From: Maratus speciosus
Taxonomy: Eukaryota; Arthropoda; Arachnida; Araneae; Salticidae
Length of the DNA stretch: 64,000 nucleotides
NCBI GenBank assembly: GCA_963932465.1
Contig: OZ010800.1
Coordinates: 33,110,852 to 33,174,851 of the forward strand
Direction: 5' to 3'
Each line of letters begins with the position of its first letter. The stretch's first letter is position 1. Below the pieces are notes generated by a model that saw only the letters and a list, made by a program, of their open reading frames with translations, did not search any database and was not told where the DNA came from. Positions 46,938 to 57,480 of this stretch are shown in pieces. A program made the translations under genes and the position numbers.

Positions 46938-48092
46938 AATGCTATAACTCAGCCATTTTTTTAGATATAGACGAAACAAAACCTGTTCCGGAATCTTTGT
47001 ATTAAGGTCAAACACATACGAAAAAAATCTTTTTCATTTTCCAATTTTTTGGTATCTCATTTTAAATTTTAATTTTTTTAAATTTTTTAAATGGCCGCCA
47101 TTTTTATGCCAATCATGATCATTTTATGATCATTAAATGCCAATTCAAATTACCTATAACTCAGCCATTTTTTAAGATATAGACGAAACAAAAACTGCTT
47201 CCGAATCTTTTCATCAAGGTCAAACACATAAGAAAAAAATATTTTTTCAATTTTCAATTTTTTGGTACCACATTTCAAATTTAAATTTTTCTTAAAAATT
47301 TAAATGGCCGCCATTTTTAAACAAGATGGCGGCTGAAGCTGGCCAACAAACTCGGTCCAGACATTGGTATGTACTATGTATAAACGAAGTTACATCCAAA
47401 TCGGTTCATAAATACGCCTTTTATCGCGTGACAAAATTCAGGACGTTTCAAAATGTCAGCCACGCTAGAAATTCAAAATGCTATAACTCAGACATTTTTT
47501 AAGATATAGACGAAACAAAAACTGCTTCCGAATCTTTTCATCAAGGTCAAATACATAAGAAAAAAATATTTTTTCAATTTTCAATTTTTTGGTACCACAT
47601 TTCAAATTTAAATTTTTCTTAAAAATTTAAATGGCCGCCATTTTTAAACAAGATGGCGGCTGAAGCTGGCCAACAAACTCGGTCCAGACATTGGTATGTA
47701 CTATGTATAAACGAAGTTACATCCAAATCGGATCATAAATATGCCTTTTATCGCGTGACAAAATTCAGGACGTTTCTAAATGTCAGCCACGCTAGAAATT
47801 CAAAATGCTATAACTCAGCCATTTTTTAAGATATAGACGAAACAAAAACTGCTCCTGAGTCTTTGTATAAAGGTCAAATACATAAGAAAAAAATATTTTT
47901 CCATTTTTAATTTTTTGGTACCGCATTTCAAATTTTAAATTTTTTAAAAAAATTTAAATGGCCGCCATTTTGAAACAAAATGGCGGATGAAGCTGGCCAA
48001 CGAACTCGGTCGAGACATTGGTATGTACTATGTACACACCGAATTACATCCAAATCGGTTCATAAATACGCGAGTTACAGTGTGACATATGT

Positions 48093-48093
48093 C

Positions 48094-48168
<75 letters not shown>
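48093..48168. repeat. (TA)n microsatellite before the final 3' module
   Basis: About 75 bp of TA with one GGATATA interruption. Shorter tracts lie at the equivalent places 33400-33418, 46350-46375 and 46794-46809. Confidence 0.9.
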
Positions 48169-48169
<1 letters not shown>

Positions 48170-48293
48170 ATTTTGAACGGAGGGTGGTTTCGGGGTCTGG
48201 GGGTCATGATCGATGAAAATATACCAAAATTTTTTGAAATCGCTTTCCTCCGAACGGCTGCAATAGGTAGCTTTTTGTAATGAAAGCTACCTA

Positions 48294-48406
48294 ATAAAAG
48301 TTACTCTTTCACAATTTGGCTAAAAACATAGATTTGCGTCAAATATGGACAAGTTTAGTAACGTTATGGTTTTAAATTGAATGTGGATACTATTAAAAGC
48401 TATCAC

Positions 48407-48437
<31 letters not shown>

Positions 48438-48829
48438 TTATAGCGCCAAACCGTATTTGTTATATGTTCAAGAACCGCTTATAGACACGATGATGAATGA
48501 TTAACCATTAGGTTTTTAAGTCTCCAAACATGCCCGTTTTTGCATGACTTGACAGGTGAGATTATAAGAGACAAGTGAGATTATGCGTGAGATTATAGTG
48601 AGTAGATTAGAATGCATTTATATAAAAATTTACGTTTAAATATCATAGTACGGCAGTAAAAACTGTTTTGGGGAAACAAAAATTGTAAAAACATTAGAGT
48701 TCTAAATTACATGACCCAGTTTTCCATAAGTCCCTTATCCATCAGATACACGTGTTTGTGGTTGGCAGGTAAGTAAATACTGCTATTTGGATATTAGGAT
48801 AACTTAAAATGCTTGTCCAAGCTGTTGCT
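48294..48829. other. AT-rich DNA with A30 tract
   Basis: Poly(A) lies at about 48407-48436. No gene or repeat edge is seen. Confidence 0.45.
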
Positions 48830-49220
48830 TATCCTCATAAAATGACAGTGTAAAAAGAAATCTAAGATATACTATAACCATTCTCACAATCAATAGAAAA
48901 TTAGGAATGTAACTTTAAGTAGACTACGGGGGGATTTATGGGGGCAGAGCACCCCCTCCCCCACGAAGAAATGTACTTTGTTATCCAAATATTTACCATA
49001 ATAAGCAGATCATCAGAACTTCAGAATATAATTCACAACAAAATGTTTAATTTAACGCTTCTAATTTTTTAAACCTTCAATGTATTTTTTTTTATACTTA
49101 TAAATATTTTTTTAACTTAAAAAACTGAATTTTCAGTTTGTAGGAAATTGAATATTACGCACAGTTTGTTAAAAAACAATGACTTGCAGAGCTGACGTTG
49201 CGACTCCTGATCTGCAGATT
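48830..49220 (-). repeat. Dispersed repeat R5, copy 2 (minus)
   Basis: This is the reverse complement of 19850-20235, with ATCTAAGATATACTATAACC, AAGTAGACTACGGGGGG, a TGGGGGCAGAGCACCCCC hairpin and ACAATGACTTGCAgAG. The GC hairpin is less perfect than in copy 1. Confidence 0.6.
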
Positions 49221-49673
49221 TAGTAGTTATGTATCACAGAGGAGCATTACAAGAGACTTACTATAGAATAGGATATGCACAGGACTTATTGTTCATTTAC
49301 AGGGACACAAAGAAAAATTTGGCTCTAATACTGCCTATGAACAATGTTTGCTGGAAGTGCATTTTTAGTTGCACGCGTTTTTTAATTCAATTATTTTCTA
49401 CATTGTCAGGTTCTGATGAACATATACTATTTAGAACTATTGTTATATATTATTTTCTTGCTTATGTATTGTCTGTGTACTGGGAATTTTAAAGTAATAT
49501 TATTTTCTTATCTGGAATTAAAACCGAGCTAGTGAGTTAGATAGTATTAGTTGAAGGAATGTAGTTTATCCATTGAATGGGTATTTCTCTTGTCATTCAA
49601 AGTGCATACCTGAAGATAAGTCAGACAAAAGGGTTGTCACTCACTATCTAGGGAGATAATGGATATCACGGAA
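49221..49673. other. AT-rich DNA with a faint F2 relic
   Basis: TTGTTCATTTACAGGGACAC (about 49289-49308) and GCATTTTTAGTTGCAC resemble F2 words. The 87-codon frame at 49229-49492 lacks family resemblance. Confidence 0.35.
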
Positions 49674-50139
49674 TGTGACATTGGTGAAGACAGGACCTAG
49701 CTGGCAGATAGGGATCCCCACAGGTGAGTCTCTAGGGGGTGATACCTGGGATAGAGGTCAGTTAATGCTTGGAGATGGAACTGGGTCGTAAGTTGTTCCA
49801 GAGGAGACCTCTTGGAGAGAGCGTGATTAGGTGGTGTGAAACTCTTGGAGTATAGAGCTAATGTGTTGTGAGATTAATAGTGATCTCGGATAATTAAACT
49901 AGCGTAGGATGAGAGGAATCTAGTGTAGTTTATCAGTACACAGAAAGTATTTACTGTATTTAATTTAGTGTTGAACCGGATCACCTATATCCGAGTTCTT
50001 AATTGTAAATATTGTCTTGTTATCTGTAAATAATGTGTAAATAAATTGTTAGTTAAGTTTAATTGAAAGAGTTGGTATTCTTTTCAACAATCCTCTCATA
50101 GCGTGACCGATATCACGTAATCCTATCGGTGGTGGCAGC
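49674..50139 (+). mobile_element. Putative LTR with adjacent primer-site-like sequence
   Basis: The block is GC-richer than the background. It starts TGTGACATTGG (49674) and ends CCGATATCACG (50117), an imperfect 11-bp inverted pair like LTR ends. An AATAAA lies at about 50040, followed by T/G-rich sequence. Ten to twenty bases downstream is TGGTGGCAGC (50130-50139), which starts TGG as primer-binding sites do. No gag/pol frame follows and no second LTR is seen, so this would be a solo or broken LTR-retrotransposon end. Confidence 0.4.
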
Positions 50140-50458
50140 ATATAAAATGTAAAGGAACATTCTTCAAAGTTGTGTGGACTTAGAGGGAATCCGACATGCA
50201 TATTATTTCCTGTGTATAAATTCCATATACAGGGTTATACAAAATATCTCAAGCACATTTCGACTTATAAACGGAAATTGATGGATGGGAATTTTCAACT
50301 GTGCTATGCGTTTAATTGAAATAACTTTTAGCATACTGTGTAGTATATCGGGTGTTTCAAAAGTTCGGTGCGAAAGTAAAACGCGATTTAAAAAATATAT
50401 CTATGGGTCGGAGAGACATGGGTGTTTGCAGATAAATATTCAGTGTGGTACAGGATTT

Positions 50459-50712
50459 TGTATGACACATACAAAACATTAGTTTAAAATCTCGACAGTA
50501 GAGGGCGCTACTGCAGTTAATTCCATGGAATAATTCCATATTGCTCACACATCGCAAGATTTGGATACAAAAAAGCGTATATGCAATGGTCGAAAGTTTT
50601 TGTATCCAAATCTTACATCGTGTGAGTAAAATGGAATTACTCCATGGAATTATCTGCAGTAGCACCCTCTGTTGTCGAGATTCTGAGCTAATATTTTTGT
50701 CGGTGTCATACA
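50459..50712. repeat. Hairpin with ~118-bp arms
   Basis: The left arm runs from GTATGACACATACAAAACAT through AGAGGGCGCTACTGCAG and CCATGGAATAATTCC to GATTTGGATACAAAAA. The right arm mirrors it from TTTTTGTATCCAAATC to GTGTCATAC, with a loop of about 23 bases. Opposite-strand frames of 65-125 codons across it are products of the symmetry. It is probably a foldback or MITE nested in the 50346-51960 element. Confidence 0.85.
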
Positions 50713-51429
50713 ACAGAGCTGTCCAACACGGCACCCGCGGACGCCATAGTGCCTTTTGAAGATTTTCTTTGGCGCCTTTTTGAAGGTTTCCTATTATTAG
50801 ACTTATTAGAAGTAAAAATCTTTATCTAGATCATGAATGTGCAGCTTCTTTTTCTTTTTGCTGTTGTCACACGTGGCCATTGCCTGTTTTATACGAGTAA
50901 TAAAGGGACTTAATTTTTTCCATCTTGACTTTTTAAATTTTAGCAGTTTTTTTCTCACTTTGCTTAGAGAAATTAATAAAACAGTGCAGAATGATTTCCA
51001 TCTATGAAATCACTTCCAGACTACCTCTCTGGAACCACCCATATATGGATTGGTGACTATCATGCCTGTCTTTTTTTCTTATTTTTGTACTTTTTATGAA
51101 ACTATATCCACGACTTCAAAATAAGTCAAAGCGTATTTTCTAATCCTGAAAGAAACCTAGCAATATGTTTGATTTCCATGTTTTATTTTGTGGGTTTTGT
51201 TATTGTTGTTTATTGGCACGATTAAACTTTCTGGCACCTTACCCTACAAACATTTTTGAGCTAGACCTCTCATAGAAAAATGTGTAATTTGAAATTTAAT
51301 ACATGTAACTCCAAAACCGTAGGGATATTTTGCGTACTGCTGTAAGATTCATTTGCATTATGTTAAGACATGAGTACTGTACTATAATATTGCCCAAGTA
51401 GGAAAGAGATAGATGGGGATGCAGTAAGG

Positions 51430-51765
51430 TGGCTGGGGGTGAGGCCAAAAATGTAACCTTAAAATCCGCTACAGTAGGCCCAAATACAAGCACGTTCTTT
51501 CTCGAAAAGAAGAAGAAAACTTTTAATAATACAGTTTTTAATTCATAATACAATGAAATGCTGTTTTAGAATGCTTAAAAATAAGCAGATCCCTTTCATT
51601 TAGAGAAAAAAAAATTCACGGGTGATGTCAAAGAATTCGGTCCCTGTTACAAGTGCTTGTTTTGTTTGGGCCTACTCTGGACGTTTAAATTTGAGCGATA
51701 AATGGTTTCATATTTCAAACCTTTTTTATGGCATACTGTCTCTCCACCTATCTATTTCCTCCATC
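51430..51765 (+). repeat. Dispersed repeat R6, copy 2
   Basis: It has GTAACCTTAAAATCCGCTAC, GTCAAAGAATTCGGTCCCTG, GTGCTTGTTTTGTTTGGG and GGCATACTGTCTCTCC in the same order as 20280-20545. The halves again mirror each other (GTAGGCCCAAATACAAGCAC against GTGCTTGTTTTGTTTGGGCC). Confidence 0.65.
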
Positions 51766-51962
51766 AATATTTCCGCGTGTTTTCAGTCATGTGCGTAATG
51801 GCGCCCTTCATTGAGTGCCCAAAGTTTAGGTGCGTCCCAGCTTACTGAAAGTTTGGATACGCCTGCCATACAAAACCCGTTCCAAACGCATGTCTCTCCG
51901 ACCCATACATAATTTTTTATCGCGTTTTACTTTCGGACCAAAATTTTGAAACACCCGGTATA

Positions 51963-52740
51963 TTCAAATGTATAGATCATAAACACAGCTGCACAAAAAT
52001 TTCGGATATTTTTACGAATTTACCTGGCGATTGTTGAAATTGGGTTGTCAATAATTATTATGCGTTTTCCAATATGTTTATTTAGACATAATCTTTCACC
52101 TTAATAAACAGTGTAGTTTTCTCACAGCATTCTAAATGTGCTAGAAAGTGTTTCATAATGTGTGCTGTGCGGATGATTTTTCGTTATTGCTTGAAAGTTA
52201 AGAAGAACATTGCAGTTATATTATTTACGCCATTGAATGGATTAATTGTGAACAAAATATTTTGACTGTATATAAAGTATAGAGTATGAGAATACACACA
52301 CATATATATATATATGTATATATATGTGTATATTACGTATATTGATTTGTTTTAACACTTCTGGCGTATACTTAAACTTTGATAATAATAGAGTTTTGAC
52401 TAATCCTATTGTTTATTTTCCTCTCAAAGTAGGATTTTGCAATCTTATAATGTATTTATTTTAAGATATTGAAACAGTTATTTGCTTTCTTTTATTTAGC
52501 ACTATAATCAATTTAGAAAAATAATAAGAACTAAAAATCATGCGTTGAGCATAAATTGTGTAACACTTTCTAACACATTCCGAATACTGTAAGAAAACGT
52601 TACAGTTTGTTAAGATGAAACGATGTCTAAATGAACAATTTGGAAAAGGCATAACGCACTAGAAAAAAATTCTGCCTTTGCAATGAATAGTCGGAAAAAT
52701 ATCCGATATTATTTTGTGCAGCTCTGTACATGATCTATAT
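51963..52740. repeat. Inverted repeat, ~225-bp arms
   Basis: The left arm (about 51963-52190) and right arm (about 52535-52740) mirror each other: GTATAGATCATAAACACAGC against the copy near 52720, GTGCTAGAAAGTGTT against AACACTTTCTAACAC, and TTTATTTAGACATAATC against its counterpart near 52620. The loop holds a (CA)n(TA)n tract at 52295-52335. The right-arm sequence recurs at 58360-58480 with what follows. Confidence 0.7.
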
Positions 52741-53165
52741 ATTTCTATGTATGCGACATAATATGCTAAAAGTTAGTTCAGTTTAAAAAAATAGCACAGT
52801 ACAAAATTTCCTTTTAGCAATTTCCGTGAATAAACGGAAAAGTACTCCAGAAATTCTGTGCAGCCCTGCATAAGATCTATAGAATTTATATACATCGAGT
52901 AATATTTTTTTAAAAGTTCAATTTAAAAATGCATAATGAATATGAAATCCCAATTTCTGCTATTACCATCAATATTCGAAAAAATATCAGATTTTTTTTT
53001 AAGTGCAGCTCTTCTGCTCTATATAGGATCTACAGATTTGTGTCTATATTATGTAGTATGCTAAAAGATAATTCAGATAAAAGAATAGAACAGTTGAAAA
53101 TTCCCATTCAACAATTTCCGTGAATAAACGGAAATGTATTTGAGAATTTTTGTGTGTGTATATGC
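52660..53165 (+). repeat. Tandem ~150-200-bp units with GTGCAGCTCTG words
   Basis: Words such as GTGCAGCTCTGTACATGATC, GTGCAGCCCTGCATAAGATC and GTGCAGCTCTTCTGCTC, TATGCTAAAAGTTAGTTCAG and CCGTGAATAAACGGAAA recur two or three times. The same unit with its upstream arm lies at 58360-58850. Confidence 0.55.
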
Positions 53166-53299
53166 TTCATAGAATTTATACACACCATGTAAAATTATAA
53201 AAAAAAATAATAATTAAATTTAAAAAAACGTATCACAACTGAAAACGCACTTTGATAAATTATGATTCATAGGTTTCAATAATTCAATTATTGTCCAGT

Positions 53300-53690
53300 T
53301 TCTTTTATAGCCAAATTCTTTTGTGTCCTTATAAATGAACGATACATTCTGTCCACACCAGCATAGTAAGCACCGTGTAGTACTCCTCGGTGATAAATAT
53401 AAATTTCAGTATTTTTAAAATAGCGTAATATCATTAAAATACACCACAAACGAATTTCTCTCTATAGGCCGTAATGTAACGGAATTCTTTTGAGAGTTTC
53501 CGTAAATGAACCGTAAATTCTACACAATTCTTTTCAATATCAAACATACCATAGTGATACCTAATAAAATCTATGAATTTCATTGCAATCGGAATATATT
53601 TACTCGACTTAGAGCACGGACAGACAGACAAACCGGATTCCTAAGCACTTCTCAACTTTATTGGAAAAAGTTAAAATGTGTTGTTAATTC
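53300..53690 (-). repeat. Dispersed repeat F2 (minus)
   Basis: In reverse complement it has CGGTTTGTCTGTCTGTCC, GTAAATATATTCCGATTGCA, TTCATTTACGGAAACTCTC and TTACGGCCTATAGAG, matching the F2 order. The short frames on either strand are not genes. Confidence 0.6.
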
Positions 53691-54009
53691 TTTATAATAT
53701 ACTATAACAAATCAAACACGAGAGAAAAAAAAACTTCATTCTCTGCCACGAGTTGAATCTTTGAGATTGGAGATGGTTACCATAGCAACGAAAAGAGAAA
53801 TCTTGACACTGAGCTATTTAATGTTTTACACCTCAAATTATGAACTACAAAATTGCTCCATCTCCATAATTATCTTAATTAACAACTTCACGAGAAACAT
53901 CTTTACTCTCCTTTTCATCATACCCCCCCATTACCCCCCCATCAGCACCACTTTTTACAAGCAGCAATTTTTACTCTGAGTAATAGCTGAAAATATGTGA
54001 TTATATCTA
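53691..54009. other. AT-rich DNA, nothing recognised
   Basis: A GAGATTGGAGATGGTTACCATAGCAACG patch near 53762-53790 has no assigned role. Confidence 0.4.
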
Positions 54010-55830
54010 TATTATAAAGGACAAACATATCTGTGCGTAACGCATACGTCATTCTGCGAATGGCAACACTTTCAAATTTGAAATGAATTTTCGTTTTGCA
54101 ATTTTCGCTACTGAAAATTTTTAAACTTCTACTCATCGCACATTTTCAGTTTTTATACCATCGTATGAGGAAAATATGTACTTTTAAATGCATTTTTTTT
54201 AAAAATCTGTACCTCAATTTATTTTTGAGATATTAATTTTTTTTTATAGTTTTTTGTACCAATTTTGTAATTGTGGCAACATAAGTACACCATTTATATT
54301 ACAAAAGACAATAATCTGTGCGTAACGCTGATGTCATTTTGCAAATAACTACGCTTCACGATGAAATTTCGGTTTTCCGATTTTCCCTTCTACAATTTTT
54401 TAATTTTCTGAACATCGCACATTATAAATTTTTATACTGTCGAATAGGAAAAAAAATCTACTTTTAAATGCAATTTGTATCAAAGCGGTATCTTAATGGA
54501 CTCATTTATTATGGTTTATAAAATAATTTTCAAGCATGATTTTTTAAATTTATCTCTATCGCGTGCCGGCTGGCTCTATTACGAAATATTAATAAACAAT
54601 TTGCGCATAAAAAAGAGTTCAGAATTTCTCTCCGGCTAATTTTCTACAATGAAATTAAAGCTTCGTCAATCAATAAGTAAAAGATTAATATATAAAAAAG
54701 CACGAATTTAACATCTATGTAATTGAACAATTTAAATTTTTAGATCCAAATTGGGAAAAATATTTTAAATATAATTTCTACGAAATAGATAAGTTTTGAA
54801 ATAGAGTTGCTAGGCAACTGTTAAAGTAAAAGGGAAAAAATAATCCATATATTGAAAATAAAATACAGCTTTTTTAGACATCTTCCCTGAACTTTCTACT
54901 GAACCAATTTTGGTAATTATTCTTTTTTAAATGAAAACTGTTCATTTGTAGATGAACTCGCACTAGCTATTTTGCTAAATATTCCCATTTTTATATTTTA
55001 AATTTAATTTGAAAAGGTTTTTGAAATTTCATCAAATTAGTAGCAATCGTATTATTTCCACTGTTGCAGAAAAAAAGAAAAGTTGCGATTTATTTATCCT
55101 TATTGATGTCATTTCCTCATTACAATTAAAAATAGCCTTAAGTCTCATCGCTTTAAAAAACATACATTTTCCCTCAGTAAAGCTATGTTACATTTCAATA
55201 TATTTTCTTTCGGCTGATACCGAATTTGCGACCCTTGGCGTAATGCTTCAGTAAGTGCCATATTTAAACGAAAACAATCCTTTTCTTTGATAAAACTATA
55301 TATTTTACCACGAATACATCTAAAAGACATCACTTTCTAGAAATTGAAGCCGGCGGTACTGAAATTAGAACCTCAAGCCAAAAGAATAATTTTTCACATG
55401 CAAAGTTGTAGCTGACAAACGGGACTTCACGTTTGAAAATCTATCTATTTTATCAAGGAAAATATATCCATACGTAACGCTGACGTCATTTTGAGAATGG
55501 CGACTCTTGCCATTTAAATTTCGATTTTGCAATTTTTTCTACTGCAATTTTTTTAACTTCTAAACATCACACATTTTTAATTTTTACACCGTTATATGGG
55601 GAAAAAATCTACTTTCAAAAGCAATTTGCTTGAAAACTTTATTTTAATTGATTTATTTATCCTGGCTTTTTAAATAATTTTCAAGCATAACGTTTTTTAA
55701 CCTATCTCCATTGCGTGCAGGCTCCATTACGAAATAAACCATTTGCACTTAAAACAATAATATAAATAGTTCAGCATTTGTCCCTGACTAATATTTCATA
55801 GTGAAATTAAAACTTCATCAATCTATTACA
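54010..55830 (+). repeat. Three copies of a ~300-bp module with TGCGTAACGCTGAyGTCAT
   Basis: Starts are at about 54014, 54294 and 55441, each with CGTAACGCnTACGTCAT-like words, ATTTTGCnAATGGC, TTTCGnTTTTgCnATTTT, AACATCGCACATT and TTTTATACCGT. Copies 2 and 3 continue with TTTTCAAGCATrAnnTTTT and ATCTCyATyGCGTGC. The stretch between copies 2 and 3 (about 54650-55440) is AT-rich and unassigned; the opposed 60-80 codon frames at 55009-55333 are not recognisable genes. Confidence 0.55.
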
Positions 55831-56185
55831 TTGAAAAGTGAATGTCCGTTTGTATTTCACAGCTATCTCTCCTAGAATATGGAATGTTGGGTGATCAAAT
55901 TCACGCCAGTTATCCACATGGGTCCAAGGATGTCAAAATTTGTCATATAATTTTAAAATTTGATTAATTTTTGAGACATATTTTTTTATGACATTTATGT
56001 AATGATGGAAATTAAATTCCTCCATTTTTGTGGATAAAAGAGAGAAAACGGAAAATGACAAGGGTTATTAGATATCATTGTTTGACATCATTTTTAAATT
56101 TAAATTAACGTTTATTTGAATAAATATGGAAAATAATAATGTGATTGAATAGTAATCTTCAAGAAAACATCAGAAATACAAACTT
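55831..56185. other. AT-rich DNA, nothing recognised
   Basis: A block with CCGTTTGTATTTCACAGCTA and GAATATGGAATGTTGGGTGA (about 55847-55895) looks like part of a dispersed repeat, but no second copy was found here. Confidence 0.35.
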
Positions 56186-56440
56186 ATGTTCACATATAAA
56201 AATATTAAACAGACATACAACAATAAATACAATAAGACCAACTGGAGTGAAAAATTAGCCAGAGCTAGGAATCGAACTCGGAACCACAGCATTGCAGGCT
56301 GTCGCTCTAACCACTGAGCTACTCCGGCCGATACCCGAGTCTGCAATTATTCACTAATAAACCATGTTGAGGAAATCATCAGCCATTTATACGACAGCCT
56401 TGGATGACTGGACAACGATGACCGGACATACGACCCTATA
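56186..56440 (-). mobile_element. tRNA-derived SINE-like element S1, copy a
   Basis: On the minus strand, 56328-56258 forms a 71-nt tRNA-like structure. It has acceptor GCCGGAG against CTCTGGC, a D arm with a perfect A box (TAGCTCAGTGGTT), an anticodon stem ACAGC/GCTGT with loop CTGCAAT (GCA in the Cys position), and a B box close to consensus (GAGTTCGATTC). It is followed by the conserved body CTAATTTTTCACTCCAGTTG and TATTGTATTTATTGTTGTATG. The T stem is mismatched. The same 5' flank (GCAGACTCGGGTATCG and about 80 bp before it) precedes copy d. Confidence 0.75.
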
Positions 56441-56690
56441 CGACCGGACAAGGACTCAGGTACCGGCCGCAGTAGCTCAGTGATTAGAGCGACAACCTGG
56501 AATGCTGTGGTCCCGGGTTCGATTCCTGGCTCTGGCTAATTTTTCACTCCAGTTGGGTTTATTGTATTTATTGTTGTATGTCTGTTTAATATTTATATAT
56601 ACCGTTAACAGTTGAAAGCAGGTGTTATTTATGTGTGTTTTATTATATATTGTAGTGTGTGTGTTTTATTTTATGTTCACATATTCCAGC
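56441..56690 (+). mobile_element. SINE-like element S1, copy b
   Basis: The tRNA-like head at 56466-56536 has acceptor GCCGCAG/CTCTGGC, A box TAGCTCAGTGATT and B box GGTTCGATTCC. The body CTAATTTTTCACTCCAGTTG follows, then a tail with ATATATACCGTTAACAGTTG and GTGTGTTTTATTATATATTG. It stands head-to-head with copy a, with about 130 bp between the heads. Confidence 0.75.
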
Positions 56691-57339
56691 TTCAGGAATC
56701 CGCTTATTTTAGAAACAAAAATTCGACTATCGACTGAAACAATGAGATAAATTCTGTTGACGTCAAATGAAAAAAAAAAAAACATCGTAAACAAACATCT
56801 TTATTTTGATTTAAGTCGAAAAGTAGATTTTCAACTATTGCCTTAAGATGGCTATTAAAACATTTCAGAAGCGGACATTAAAAACGAAATGTTTTAGCGA
56901 GAAATTTTTTTTTCTGTAAATATTTATTTTAATTCATATATATAAATTGCTTCTGAATAAATTCGTCAAAGCAAATTCCTTTTTGTATAAGTTGACCCAA
57001 ATGACAACATTTCTACTAACTCCGAAATTCGAAGCCAAATCTTGGAAGAGCGAAATCTTTAGGCAAATAAATTTATGGTAAATGTGTATTTTTATTGGGA
57101 AAACTTTTGACATAAATTGTAAATATAACTTATTATTTCAAATATTGTATTTAATAAAAATTAATACTTTAATTGCTTTCTAAATTTAAAATAAAGATAG
57201 ATTACATTTTCCGCAAAACGATCGAATGATCTCATGCAATTCAAAAGCAACACAACGGGTTGCTACTCAACTAGTAAGCGATAATTTCTGTACTATAATA
57301 CTCGTGCTTGAATTCAAGGATTTCATGCCACAGAGTAAA
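56691..57339. other. AT-rich DNA, nothing recognised
   Basis: No gene-like frame or repeat edge is visible. Confidence 0.4.
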
Positions 57340-57480
57340 GAGAAATAATACAGATGCAGTATGCCGTAAAACGGTTTGCAATATGATGCCGGTTATCGCT
57401 CATATTTAAATGACCTCATTCGGCACAAACAAAACAAGCACGTGGAACAAGGACAGATATCTTTGACGTCATCTGTGCAT
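57340..57480 (-). repeat. Dispersed repeat R6, copy 3 (first piece, minus)
   Basis: In reverse complement it has TGACGTCAAAGATATCTGTC, CACGTGCTTGTTTTGTTTG, CCGAATGAGG and GGCATACTGCATCTG. The other half of the copy is at 57960-58080, with a SINE (S2) and flanking sequence between. Confidence 0.6.

Larger units (their letters stand above)
44333..48293 (+). mobile_element. Helentron/Pearl-like element with 327-bp monomers, copy 2
   Basis: It has the same 5' module as copy 1 (AAAAAGTCCTTCCGGCC to about 44570) and the same final 3' module with hairpin TAGGTAGCTTT...GAAAGCTACCTA at 48264-48293. Monomer starts (AGCTGGCC or variants) are at 44935, 45270, 45596, 45922, 46249, 46691, 47337, 47664 and 47991. 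Most spacings are 326-327. Two longer gaps reflect extra 3' modules at 46381-46503 and 46809-46937, and a disrupted monomer at about 47100-47160 that contains a short ATCATGATCATTTTATGATC palindrome. TA tracts precede each 3' module. At 4.0 kb it is almost twice copy 1. It encodes no protein; the YIYI frames at 47980-48280 are TA-tract readings. Confidence 0.7.
50346..51960. mobile_element. 1.6-kb TA-flanked element with ~85-bp TIRs
   Basis: The termini TATCGGGTGTTTCAAAA (50346) and the mirror of TACCGGGTGTTTCAAAA (51960) share GAAAGTAAAACGCGAT and ATGGGTCGGAGAGACATG further in. TA lies outside both (50344-50345, 51961-51962). This fits a non-autonomous Tc1/mariner superfamily element. No transposase is recognisable. 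It holds a large hairpin (50459-50712) and an R6 copy (51430-51765), probably later insertions. Confidence 0.75.

Noticed and set aside
31994..48293. Ordinary centromeric-type satellite
   Set aside because: Both arrays are short and closed by the same 5' and 3' modules, and one interrupts another tandem array, which indicates a mobile element.
50357..50734. 125-codon minus-strand frame and opposite frames
   Set aside because: They lie in a 118-bp-arm palindrome. The open length comes from mirrored sequence.
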